Shown here: positions 1 through 5,337 of the stretch, in pieces | Layout: each line of letters opens with the position of its first letter | Position numbering within the stretch: the stretch's first letter is position 1 | Source of the DNA: RGIG3009 sp045595845 | Lineage (GTDB): Bacteria > Bacillota > Clostridia > Oscillospirales > Acutalibacteraceae | Direction of reading: 5' to 3' | Length of the DNA: 22,856 nucleotides | Assembly (NCBI GenBank): GCA_045595845.1 | Contig: JAZOBF010000034.1 | Coordinates: 1-22,856 of the forward strand | Program-made: the position numbers and the translations under genes | Notes under the pieces: model-generated | Databases searched by the model: none | What the model was told of the DNA's origin: nothing | What the model saw: only the letters and a program-made list of their open reading frames with translations

Positions 1-26
1 CCGCGCACAATTACAATTGTGCGCGG
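1..26. repeat. Perfect 12-bp inverted repeat (probable terminator stem of a gene outside the window)
   Basis: The first 12 bases and bases 15-26 are exact reverse complements around a 2-nt centre, and the outer part of the stem is GC-rich. No T-run follows on the + strand. If it is a terminator, it would act on the - strand or belong to a gene left of the window, where the T-tract would be out of view. The role is inferred; the inverted repeat is directly visible. Confidence 0.5.
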
Positions 27-45
27 CGTTTCCGGTTAGGGACAC

Positions 46-87
46 AATAAAAAACGCCCTGTAAACCATTTGGTTTACAGAGCGTTT
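46..87 (-). terminator. Rho-independent terminator of rpsT
   Basis: A long hairpin (arms about 52-68 and 71-87, loop of 2 nt) begins 17 bases after the rpsT stop codon. On the - strand it is followed by a run of T (complement of 46-54). Confidence 0.88.
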
Positions 88-104
88 ATGACCTCGTTAA
101 ACGA

Positions 105-359
105 TTAGCCGTTAACTTTTTTGGCGAGGGCGGACTTTCTCCGTGCAGCCGTGTTCTTGTGCAGGAGTCCCTTGGCAGCCGCCTGGTCAATTTTCTTGAC
201 AGCAGCTTTGACAAGCAGTTCCTTATTGTCAGCGCCGGTCTCAATCGCGGCGTTAGCTTTTTTGATTTCCGTTTTCAGTTCGGAACGGCAAGCCTTGTTC
301 TGAGCGGTCTTGGCAGCAATTACCTTTACGCGCTTCTTAGCGGATTTAATGTTGGGCAT
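105..359 (-). CDS. rpsT: 30S ribosomal protein S20
   Basis: This is an 84-residue basic protein beginning MPNIKSAKKRV, the characteristic S20 N-terminus, with the typical ending in NTAARRKSALAKKV. S20 binds 16S rRNA in the small subunit and helps assembly. A GTG two codons upstream (363-365) is in frame, but the AGGAGG at 367-372 sits 7 nt before the ATG at 357-359, so the ATG is the start. The gene is monocistronic, with its own promoter and terminator, and is divergent from gpr. The same rpsT/gpr/spoIIP arrangement is found in Bacillus and many Clostridia. Confidence 0.97.
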   Translation of the reverse strand: MPNIKSAKKRVKVIAAKTAQNKACRSELKTEIKKANAAIETGADNKELLVKAAVKKIDQAAAKGLLHKNTAARRKSALAKKVNG

Positions 360-405
360 GGTCACACCTCCTCAAAAAAGAATTACTCTAAATCACGCAG
401 GGATT

Positions 406-434
406 ATCATACCACGAACTTTTCGGAAAATCAA
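406..434 (-). promoter_or_regulatory. Sigma-A promoter of rpsT
   Basis: On the - strand there is TTGATT, a 17-bp spacer and TATGAT, about 50 bp upstream of the rpsT start codon. Spacing is ideal and both hexamers are close to consensus. Confidence 0.75.
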
Positions 435-445
435 TACTTTTTTCA

Positions 446-474
446 GAATATTCTGTTTTTTTCTTTTAATACTA
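446..474 (+). promoter_or_regulatory. Candidate sigma-F/sigma-G (forespore) promoter of gpr
   Basis: GAATA at 446-450 and AATACTA at 468-474, separated by 17 nt, resemble the forespore sigma-G pattern (GHATR, about 18 nt, CATNHTA), with only the first -10 base different. gpr is a known sigma-F/sigma-G target in Bacillus. The expected start site would lie just before the ribosome binding site at 482-486, so the leader would be very short. Confidence 0.45.
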
Positions 475-495
475 CTGTATTGGGAGATGAGAATC

Positions 496-1335
496 ATGCA
501 GGCGCGAACCGATCTGGCATTGGAAGCCGTCACCGATGCGGCGGTACAAAAAGAGCATCGGGAGGACATGGTGTTGTGTACGCTCGATCTACCGAACGCC
601 GATGCTCAAAAAATCGGCAAAAGTGGCGGGCGGTATATCACCGCGACCTTACCACCGCTCACGGACGATGATAAACAACTGGAGAAAAAAGCGGTGGTGC
701 TGGGGGAGCATCTGCAACGCTTGTTGCCGGAATCCGGAAGTGTGCTGGTGGTGGGGCTGGGAAACGAAGCCATTACACCCGATGCGCTCGGACCGCGCAC
801 CGCCTCCATGGTGCTGGCGACGCGTCACATTCAAGGGGAGTTTGCCCGCAGCGTCGGATTGGATGATCTGCGACCGACGGTGGTGCTAAAACCCGATGTC
901 TTGGGAAATACCGGCATGGAAAGCAGTGAGATTGTGTCGGGGGTTTGCGATGTGTTGAAGCCCGCGGCAGTGATTGCGGTGGATGCGTTGGCGGCGCGCA
1001 GTTTGGAACGGCTGGGTTGTACGGTACAACTTTCGGATACAGGTATTTCACCGGGTTCGGGCGTTGGAAACAATCGCAAGGCGTTAAACCGTGACTTGTT
1101 GCGATTGCCCGTCATTGGTGTCGGTGTTCCGACGGTGGTAGATGCGGGTACACTCGTACACGATTTGGTTGGTGTCTCGCAGGAGACCGTCACACCTCGC
1201 GGCGAACAAATGATGGTGACACCCCGTGAGATTGACCTGATGATTGCGCGCGCGGCACGGCTGATTGCCATGACTATCCACGCCGCTTTGCAACCCGAGT
1301 ATTCACCGTTGGAACTTTTAAGCATAGCTTTGTAA
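496..1335 (+). CDS. gpr: Germination (spore) protease GPR, peptidase family A25
   Basis: This is the 279-residue forespore protease that degrades small acid-soluble spore proteins on germination. Visible motifs include RTDLA at residues 4-8 (the SASP-like autoprocessing site of the zymogen), GLGN..TPDALGPR at 87-101 with Asp96, and AVDALAARSLERL at 161-173 with Asp163. These two Asp residues match the proposed catalytic pair of the Bacillus enzyme. SDTGISPGSGVGN at 180-192 is also typical. The start at 496 is set by GGGAG at 482-486; an in-frame ATG at 487 overlaps that site. The propeptide is very short (cleavage expected after Asp6, against Asp15 in B. megaterium), and the protein is shorter than the roughly 370-residue Bacillus form. 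Confidence 0.95.
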   Translation: MQARTDLALEAVTDAAVQKEHREDMVLCTLDLPNADAQKIGKSGGRYITATLPPLTDDDKQLEKKAVVLGEHLQRLLPESGSVLVVGLGNEAITPDALGPRTASMVLATRHIQGEFARSVGLDDLRPTVVLKPDVLGNTGMESSEIVSGVCDVLKPAAVIAVDALAARSLERLGCTVQLSDTGISPGSGVGNNRKALNRDLLRLPVIGVGVPTVVDAGTLVHDLVGVSQETVTPRGEQMMVTPREIDLMIARAARLIAMTIHAALQPEYSPLELLSIAL

Positions 1336-1350
1336 ATTTGCTCATACGGT
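1322..1350 (+). promoter_or_regulatory. Candidate sigma-E (mother-cell) promoter of spoIIP inside the gpr 3' end
   Basis: GCATAGC at 1322-1328 and CATACGGT at 1343-1350, with a 14-nt spacer, resemble the sigma-E pattern (KMATATT, 14 nt, CATACAHT). In Bacillus, spoIIP is expressed from sigma-E. Transcription would start near 1357, which would rule out the GTG at 1358 as start codon. This is a motif match by eye only. Confidence 0.38.
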
Positions 1351-1366
1351 AGTATGGGTGAAAAGA

Positions 1367-2434
1367 ATGAAACGACGGGTAGTGACCGCGCTTTGTTTGG
1401 TCGCGGTGTGTATTTTTTTGGCGTGGGCGGTTTCGGTGATTCCCGCGGGTGCGATCAACAAACTGGTGGGACACGCCGCCTGGCTTTCGGTGGGCATGCA
1501 ACAACCCAAAGAAAGTGCTGAGATTCTCAGCCAATGGGTAACAAAAGCACCGCCGACGCTCGGCGGTGCGCTGAATCAACAGCGTGTGACACTCGGTGAG
1601 GTTGTGGTGCAGACGGTCACATCGCCTTTAACCGCGGTGCCGGAAAAACAGGCGGGCGCGGGAGTGGTGTTGACACAACAGATGTCGGCAGGTAAAACCT
1701 TCGTGGAGGGTGTCGCCATTAAAAACAATACCAAACAAACCGCCGATATAGCCGCGGCGCTTGAACGTACACCCGACATCGGGTTTGATGCGTCGTCGGA
1801 CAAGATACAAGTCTTGATTACCCATACACACACCACGGAGTGTTATCTCGGTTACGATGCCGGTTTCTTTAACCCCGACGATAAAAGCCGCACGGACGAT
1901 GCTGCTGCCAATATGGTTGCCGTGGGTGCACGGGTGGCACAGCAGTTACGGCAGGCGGGCATTGGGGTGATTCACGATACGGAGATTCATGACCAACCGT
2001 ACAGTACGGCCTATACCCATTCCCGTAAAGCGGTAGAAAAGTATTTGGCACAATATCCGTCGATTTGTGTGGTGTTAGACATCCATCGGGATGCGATTTA
2101 TCAATCGGACGGTACGCGGGTAAAACCGACGGCGGTAATAAACGGGAAAAAAGCCGCACAGATGATGATTATCGTGGGCATGATGAATACCAAAAGCGTA
2201 CCGAATGCGCACACCGCGGATAATCTATCGTTTGGTGCACATTTGCAACAAACGCTGCATGCACAATATGGGGGACTCATGCGGCCGATGGTACTGGCAA
2301 ATGCGCGGTACAATCAGCAACTTTGTAAGGGCATGATTTTGGTGGAAGTCGGTAGCGATGTAAATACATTACCGGAAGCTTGTTATTCGGGCGAGTTGTT
2401 AGGAAAAGGATTGGCAGACATGCTGAAAGGATGA
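1367..2434 (+). CDS. spoIIP: Stage II sporulation protein P, peptidoglycan amidase/endopeptidase
   Basis: This 355-residue membrane-anchored cell wall hydrolase acts with SpoIID and SpoIIM in septal peptidoglycan thinning and engulfment. An N-terminal membrane segment lies at about residues 4-29. The SpoIIP domain (about 145-350) carries VLITHTHTTECY at 149-160 (family HTHTTE box, His153/His155/Glu158), VVLDIHRDA at 235-243 and ILVEVGS at 324-330, which hold the zinc-site and catalytic residues of the family. The start is ambiguous: GTG at 1358 (three residues longer) or ATG at 1367. Neither has a strong ribosome binding site; GGGTG lies 6 nt before 1367, and the sigma-E-like box favours 1367. 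It follows gpr closely. Confidence 0.95.
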   Translation: MKRRVVTALCLVAVCIFLAWAVSVIPAGAINKLVGHAAWLSVGMQQPKESAEILSQWVTKAPPTLGGALNQQRVTLGEVVVQTVTSPLTAVPEKQAGAGVVLTQQMSAGKTFVEGVAIKNNTKQTADIAAALERTPDIGFDASSDKIQVLITHTHTTECYLGYDAGFFNPDDKSRTDDAAANMVAVGARVAQQLRQAGIGVIHDTEIHDQPYSTAYTHSRKAVEKYLAQYPSICVVLDIHRDAIYQSDGTRVKPTAVINGKKAAQMMIIVGMMNTKSVPNAHTADNLSFGAHLQQTLHAQYGGLMRPMVLANARYNQQLCKGMILVEVGSDVNTLPEACYSGELLGKGLADMLKG

Positions 2435-2440
2435 GGCGGT

Positions 2441-2731
2441 GTGACGCGCATAGGGAAAGCGGTGGTGTGTGCCTTTTTGCTGACACTTTGTGTGTTGTTG
2501 TTAATCGGCGGTTTGTTACTGGTGAGCTTACGCAGCGGGCGGACGCTGTTTGGAGATGGGTATGAGTCGGTTTTGGCGCAACGCGAGTGGTCACGCGTTG
2601 AATCCGACACGACGGCATTTGTATGCCTCCCCGCACGGCTTCGTGTGGTATGGCAGATACCCAAGTGGGAAGCTCAGTGTTGCGAATGGCTGTTATTTAG
2701 GGACACAAAACGGGGCGAGGTTACGATGTAA
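2441..2731 (+). CDS. Small single-pass membrane protein, unknown function (C-terminus uncertain)
   Basis: I do not recognise this gene. The 96-residue ORF starts at GTG 6 nt after spoIIP, so it is probably co-transcribed. Residues 7-29 form a very hydrophobic segment (Leu/Val/Cys-rich), followed by Arg residues, which suggests an anchored protein. The remaining 65 residues have no visible motif and are unusually rich in Trp and Cys. Its TAA (2729-2731) lies inside the right arm of the terminator hairpin at 2707-2745, and the last seven codons or so form the left arm. A second frame is open from about 2526 through the hairpin, and a third ends with TAG at 2698-2700, 6 nt before it, so the distal half could be frameshifted or decaying. 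Confidence 0.55.
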   Translation: MTRIGKAVVCAFLLTLCVLLLIGGLLLVSLRSGRTLFGDGYESVLAQREWSRVESDTTAFVCLPARLRVVWQIPKWEAQCCEWLLFRDTKRGEVTM

Positions 2732-2745
2732 CCTCACCCCGTTTT
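2707..2745. terminator. Bidirectional terminator between the gpr-spoIIP unit and the NlpC/P60 lipoprotein gene
   Basis: Arms 2707-2724 and 2728-2745 form an 18-bp stem with one mismatch and a 3-nt loop. T-runs lie at the end of the stem on both strands. It separates two convergent transcription units. Confidence 0.85.
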
Positions 2746-2753
2746 ATAAATAC

Positions 2754-3374
2754 TTATTGGAAGCGGCGTGCCGACAGAAAACGCTGCGCCCAGTAAGAGC
2801 TGTCCAAGGTGTGCGTTTTGGTGCCGGAGTTCGGGTTGGTGGATGCTACGAACCGATTGTCACCGATGTAGATGCCGACAAAGCCCGCGTCTTCTCCGAT
2901 TTCATTACAGAAAACCAAAATATCGCCGGGTTGAATTTCTTCTGGATTCACATCCATCCCGTAGTTGTTGATGGCGGTAGCTTTGCGCGGAACGGTATAC
3001 CCGTTTTGTTTATAGCAATACATGACAAAGCCGGGGTTGTCAAACGAATTCGGTCCGCTGCCACCGTTTTTAAACGGTGTACCGATGAGTGAAATAGCGA
3101 GTTGTGCGATGGCGTCACCCGTTGTACTGTTTCCCTCATTTGTTCCGATGGACGGTACCGTGGTGGTGCCGGTCTGTGAGGAAACGGTTTGTTCGGGTTC
3201 GCTCGATGCATCCGGTATCGTTGCGGTTGTGCTCGTGGTGACCGTGGTGGTTGCGGTGGGTTTGTTGACTTGACTTTTTGTAATAATGGTCGCCTCCGGT
3301 GTGTCGTTGCCGCAAGCACTTAAGGAAGCGAGCAACAGCATGACGGTGAGAATTGCCACAAGACGAATTTTCAT
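2754..3374 (-). CDS. Thr-rich lipoprotein with a catalytically degenerate NlpC/P60 domain
   Basis: This 206-residue protein has a lipoprotein signal (lipobox LSAC, Cys21), a Thr/Ser-rich linker (about 29-85) and an NlpC/P60 fold (about 86-206). The fold is recognisable from GTPFKNGG at 98-105, YKQNGYTVPR at 121-130, IQPGDILVF at 147-155 and FVGIYIGDNRFV at 165-176. The usual catalytic DCSG is DNPG at 112-115 (Cys to Asn113), the His of HVGIYIG is Phe165, and the third polar residue (His in FVHAS) is absent (FVAS). It is probably a surface-anchored binding or structural protein rather than a peptidoglycan endopeptidase. A GTG upstream (3381-3383) overlaps the GAGGTG ribosome binding site, so the ATG at 3372-3374 is chosen. 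Confidence 0.85.
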   Translation of the reverse strand: MKIRLVAILTVMLLLASLSACGNDTPEATIITKSQVNKPTATTTVTTSTTATIPDASSEPEQTVSSQTGTTTVPSIGTNEGNSTTGDAIAQLAISLIGTPFKNGGSGPNSFDNPGFVMYCYKQNGYTVPRKATAINNYGMDVNPEEIQPGDILVFCNEIGEDAGFVGIYIGDNRFVASTNPNSGTKTHTLDSSYWAQRFLSARRFQ

Positions 3375-3394
3375 AACAATCACCTCTTATATTC

Positions 3395-3423
3395 AGTTTA
3401 TCGGAAACGGGGTAAAAAAGCAA
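3395..3423 (-). promoter_or_regulatory. Weak candidate promoter of the NlpC/P60 lipoprotein gene
   Basis: On the - strand there is TTGCTT, a 17-bp spacer and TAAACT. It directly follows the tRNA-Gly terminator and lies about 20 bp from the gene's start codon. The hexamers match consensus only partly. Confidence 0.35.
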
Positions 3424-3463
3424 GAACAAAAAGACTCCCGAATGTTTTGACATTCGGGAGTCT
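3422..3463 (-). terminator. Terminator of tRNA-Gly
   Basis: A perfect 13-bp stem (3432-3444 with 3451-3463) has a 6-nt loop. On the - strand it is followed by TTTTTGTTCTT. It begins 2 nt after the tRNA 3' end. Confidence 0.88.
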
Positions 3464-3465
3464 TG

Positions 3466-3541
3466 TGGAGCGGCTTACGAGGCTCGAACTCGCTACCTCC
3501 ACCTTGGCAAGGTGGCGCTCTACCAGATGAGCTAAAGCCGC
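3466..3541 (-). tRNA. tRNA-Gly (anticodon GCC)
   Basis: The 76-nt cloverleaf has a perfect 7-bp acceptor stem (GCGGCTT with AAGCCGC), a D-arm with GCTCATCTGGTAGAGC, and an anticodon stem CCACC/GGTGG around TTGCCAA, giving anticodon GCC. The T-arm carries GTTCGAGCC and TCCA follows the acceptor stem, so the 3' CCA is encoded. It has its own promoter and terminator. Confidence 0.96.
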
Positions 3542-3558
3542 AACTCATTGCGCATTTG

Positions 3559-3587
3559 AGTATAACACACGCTTTGGGACTTGTCAA
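3559..3587 (-). promoter_or_regulatory. Strong sigma-A promoter of tRNA-Gly
   Basis: On the - strand there is TTGACA (perfect), a 17-bp spacer and TATACT, placed 18 bp upstream of the tRNA 5' end. Confidence 0.85.
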
Positions 3588-3626
3588 GCAAAAAAGCCGC
3601 AGAAATTTTTATTTCTGCGGCTTTTT
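3588..3626 (-). terminator. Terminator of the SurA-like lipoprotein gene
   Basis: A perfect 16-bp stem (3591-3606 with 3611-3626) lies 4 nt after the stop codon. On the - strand its arm ends in TTTTTT. It also has T at the other end, so it could work in both directions. Confidence 0.85.
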
Positions 3627-3630
3627 AAAA

Positions 3631-4770
3631 TCAGATCATATCGCGGGGGTCAGCGGCCTTGATAGCCCGATTGCTCACGGTGACTTTGTCTTTCAGTGCG
3701 GCGATTTTTTCGTTGATTTCTTTGTCCAGTTCGTCGTATTTCATGTATTGTAAGGTTTGGCTATGGCTGTCGGCATAGTAATCGATGGCCTTGCCGTCCT
3801 CATCTTTGCCGCGCTCCGCTTCGGGATCCATGCGCAGGATGAGCGCCATGGTCTTGGTGGTGCCGCCTTTCTGATAGGTTTTGATGCCAATGTCGCCCTC
3901 TTTAATCTCCTTGACAACCTTGAGCAATTCTTCGTCCATATCCTCGTCGATGGCGTCAATACGGTCGGCGGTTTCCGGTTCCTTTTCTTCTTCGGATGTC
4001 TCAGCATCTTTTTCGGTATCGGTATCTTCTTCCGATTCCGTTTCGGAATCCGTTAAATATTGGCGGTAGGCGACATCGAATGCCTCTGTGTTTTTGCCGT
4101 TTTTGCTATACAGTTCCAAATAACCTTCAAGCTGGGTCTTAATCTTGGCAATCTCACTTTCAGACAACTCTTTGCTGTTCGAATCCACCAACGAAATCTC
4201 AATTATTTTGTAGCTGTAATAGTGTTCATCAAACCATTTGCGCTCGTCTTCGTCGGATACCTCGCGTATGCCGCCGTCATCGTACAAGCCGTTAAAAAGG
4301 GACAGCTCATTTAAGGAAAGGGCTTTATACATGTTGATGTAACGCTCGTTGTTAAAGCCTAAGGAAATAAATTGGTCCTTTTTCAATTCCTTGAGCGATT
4401 CTTCTACCGTCTTGAGTTCTTCCGCATCCCACGAAATGTTGTAAGTTGCCAACAAATCTTCGAGGGCTTTTTGACGGATTATGGTATCCTGCGTTGTTTT
4501 CACGATATATTCGGAAAGCGTGACCGTTTCGGCATCCTCGCCGTAGGTCACTTTCTCCGACAGGGCGTCCTCACCGTAATAATACAAATACATATAGGCG
4601 GTGGAGTCGGAGAACATGGTGCCGTACATGTAGGCAAGATAGTCTCCCATCTCATAGGTTTTGTTATCCACCTGCATCGCGACAGACGGCGTGGAGCAGC
4701 CGGCACACAACAAACAAGACGCCGCCAGCGTAAGCGCGAGTGCCGTACACAGGATTCGTTTACTATTCAT
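3631..4770 (-). CDS. SurA/PrsA-like foldase lipoprotein (peptidyl-prolyl isomerase-type chaperone)
   Basis: This 379-residue lipoprotein has lipobox LCAGC with Cys25. The N-terminal region (about 31-135), starting VAMQVDNKTYEMGDYLAYMY, resembles the helical chaperone domain of SurA-like proteins. A parvulin-like core is suggested at about 185-315 (YYSYKIIEISLV ... GDIG ... ALILRM), interrupted by a very acidic Glu/Asp/Ser/Thr stretch at about 241-282. Tyr is abundant at 36-76. A role in folding secreted proteins on the outer membrane face is inferred; isomerase activity cannot be confirmed by eye. The start is supported by AAGGAGG 8 nt upstream, and a good promoter precedes it. It appears monocistronic. 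Confidence 0.75.
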   Translation of the reverse strand: MNSKRILCTALALTLAASCLLCAGCSTPSVAMQVDNKTYEMGDYLAYMYGTMFSDSTAYMYLYYYGEDALSEKVTYGEDAETVTLSEYIVKTTQDTIIRQKALEDLLATYNISWDAEELKTVEESLKELKKDQFISLGFNNERYINMYKALSLNELSLFNGLYDDGGIREVSDEDERKWFDEHYYSYKIIEISLVDSNSKELSESEIAKIKTQLEGYLELYSKNGKNTEAFDVAYRQYLTDSETESEEDTDTEKDAETSEEEKEPETADRIDAIDEDMDEELLKVVKEIKEGDIGIKTYQKGGTTKTMALILRMDPEAERGKDEDGKAIDYYADSHSQTLQYMKYDELDKEINEKIAALKDKVTVSNRAIKAADPRDMI

Positions 4771-4810
4771 GGGGATATCCTCCTTGGAAGATGAATTTAC
4801 AACAATTTTT

Positions 4811-4839
4811 ATTTTACATGAAATTCATGGATTTGTCTA
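4811..4839 (-). promoter_or_regulatory. Sigma-A promoter of the SurA-like lipoprotein gene
   Basis: On the - strand there is TAGACA, a 17-bp spacer and TAAAAT, each 5/6 to consensus, about 40 bp upstream of the start codon. Confidence 0.7.
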
Positions 4840-4889
4840 TGAAATTATGCAAAGATATAAAAAAAGTTTACAATAGTGAGCATTATTGC

Positions 4890-4919
4890 TTGACAATTGC
4901 AAAGGAGACGGTGTATAAT
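4890..4919 (+). promoter_or_regulatory. Strong sigma-A promoter of tRNA-Leu
   Basis: Perfect TTGACA at 4890-4895 and perfect TATAAT at 4914-4919 are separated by 18 bp. The tRNA starts 17 nt after the -10 box. Confidence 0.88.
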
Positions 4920-4935
4920 ACGGATTGTGGCACAC

Positions 4936-5022
4936 GCCGGTGTGATGGAATTGGCAGACGTAGTGGACTCAAAATCCACCGCTGGCGACAGCGTGCCGGT
5001 ACGAGTCCGCCCACCGGCACCA
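4936..5022 (+). tRNA. tRNA-Leu (anticodon CAA)
   Basis: The 87-nt class II tRNA has acceptor stem GCCGGTG/CACCGGC followed by encoded ACCA. The anticodon stem GTGGA/TCCAC encloses CTCAAAA, giving anticodon CAA, which reads UUG. The long variable arm expected of tRNA-Leu and a T-arm with GTACGAGTCC are present. It is flanked by its own promoter and terminator. TTG is a frequent Leu codon in the surrounding genes. Confidence 0.96.
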
Positions 5023-5069
5023 AACGAAAATCCGTTCTCGTAAGAGGACGGATTTTCGTTTGTATTATT
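5023..5069 (+). terminator. Terminator of tRNA-Leu
   Basis: The hairpin has arms 5022-5035 and 5048-5061, perfectly complementary over 14 bp, followed by TTTGTATTATT. It starts directly at the tRNA 3' end. Confidence 0.85.
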
Positions 5070-5253
5070 CACGATTCATTTTTCATCATTCAGCATTTGT
5101 TATAGTTGATATGGAATACAGTACATCGTTAAAAAATTATTTTATCAGTCAAATAAGAAAATAACGAAAATGTGGTAGCGATTTATTGCCTATGCACAAC
5201 GAGGAAGGGGTGCACAAAAGCGCCGTTTTTTTAAAAATTTTCGGATATTTGTA
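5070..5253. other. AT-rich intergenic spacer without a recognisable gene
   Basis: Between the tRNA-Leu terminator and the glycoside hydrolase promoter the DNA is AT-rich. I find no coding frame with a ribosome binding site, no tRNA and no recognisable riboswitch. A short inverted repeat (TGCAC at about 5193 with GTGCA at about 5210) is too weak to name. Confidence 0.5.
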
Positions 5254-5282
5254 TTGCATAATATGACTTGTTGTGGTATGGT
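5254..5282 (+). promoter_or_regulatory. Candidate sigma-A promoter of the family 3 glycoside hydrolase gene
   Basis: TTGCAT at 5254-5259, a 17-bp spacer and TATGGT at 5277-5282. It lies about 55 bp before the start codon. Confidence 0.5.
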
Positions 5283-5337
5283 GTAGGTACATATAGGCCA
5301 TATGGAAACTCGCAGCAACAAGCAAGGGGGAAGCACG

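Noticed and set aside
36..47. 12-nt sequence TTAGGGACACAA repeated near 2697-2708, next to two terminators
   Set aside because: A single shared 12-mer is expected by chance in a window of this size, and no further similarity surrounds it.
310..495. N-terminal extension of gpr by 62 codons
   Set aside because: It runs antisense through the rpsT start and both promoters. The good GGGAG site at 482-486 fixes the start at 496, where the family sequence begins.
2550..3092. 180-codon + strand frame across the terminator and antisense to the NlpC/P60 gene
   Set aside because: It would have to be transcribed through a strong terminator and overlaps a well supported gene. Only its first part is considered, as a possible frameshifted end of the 2441 ORF.
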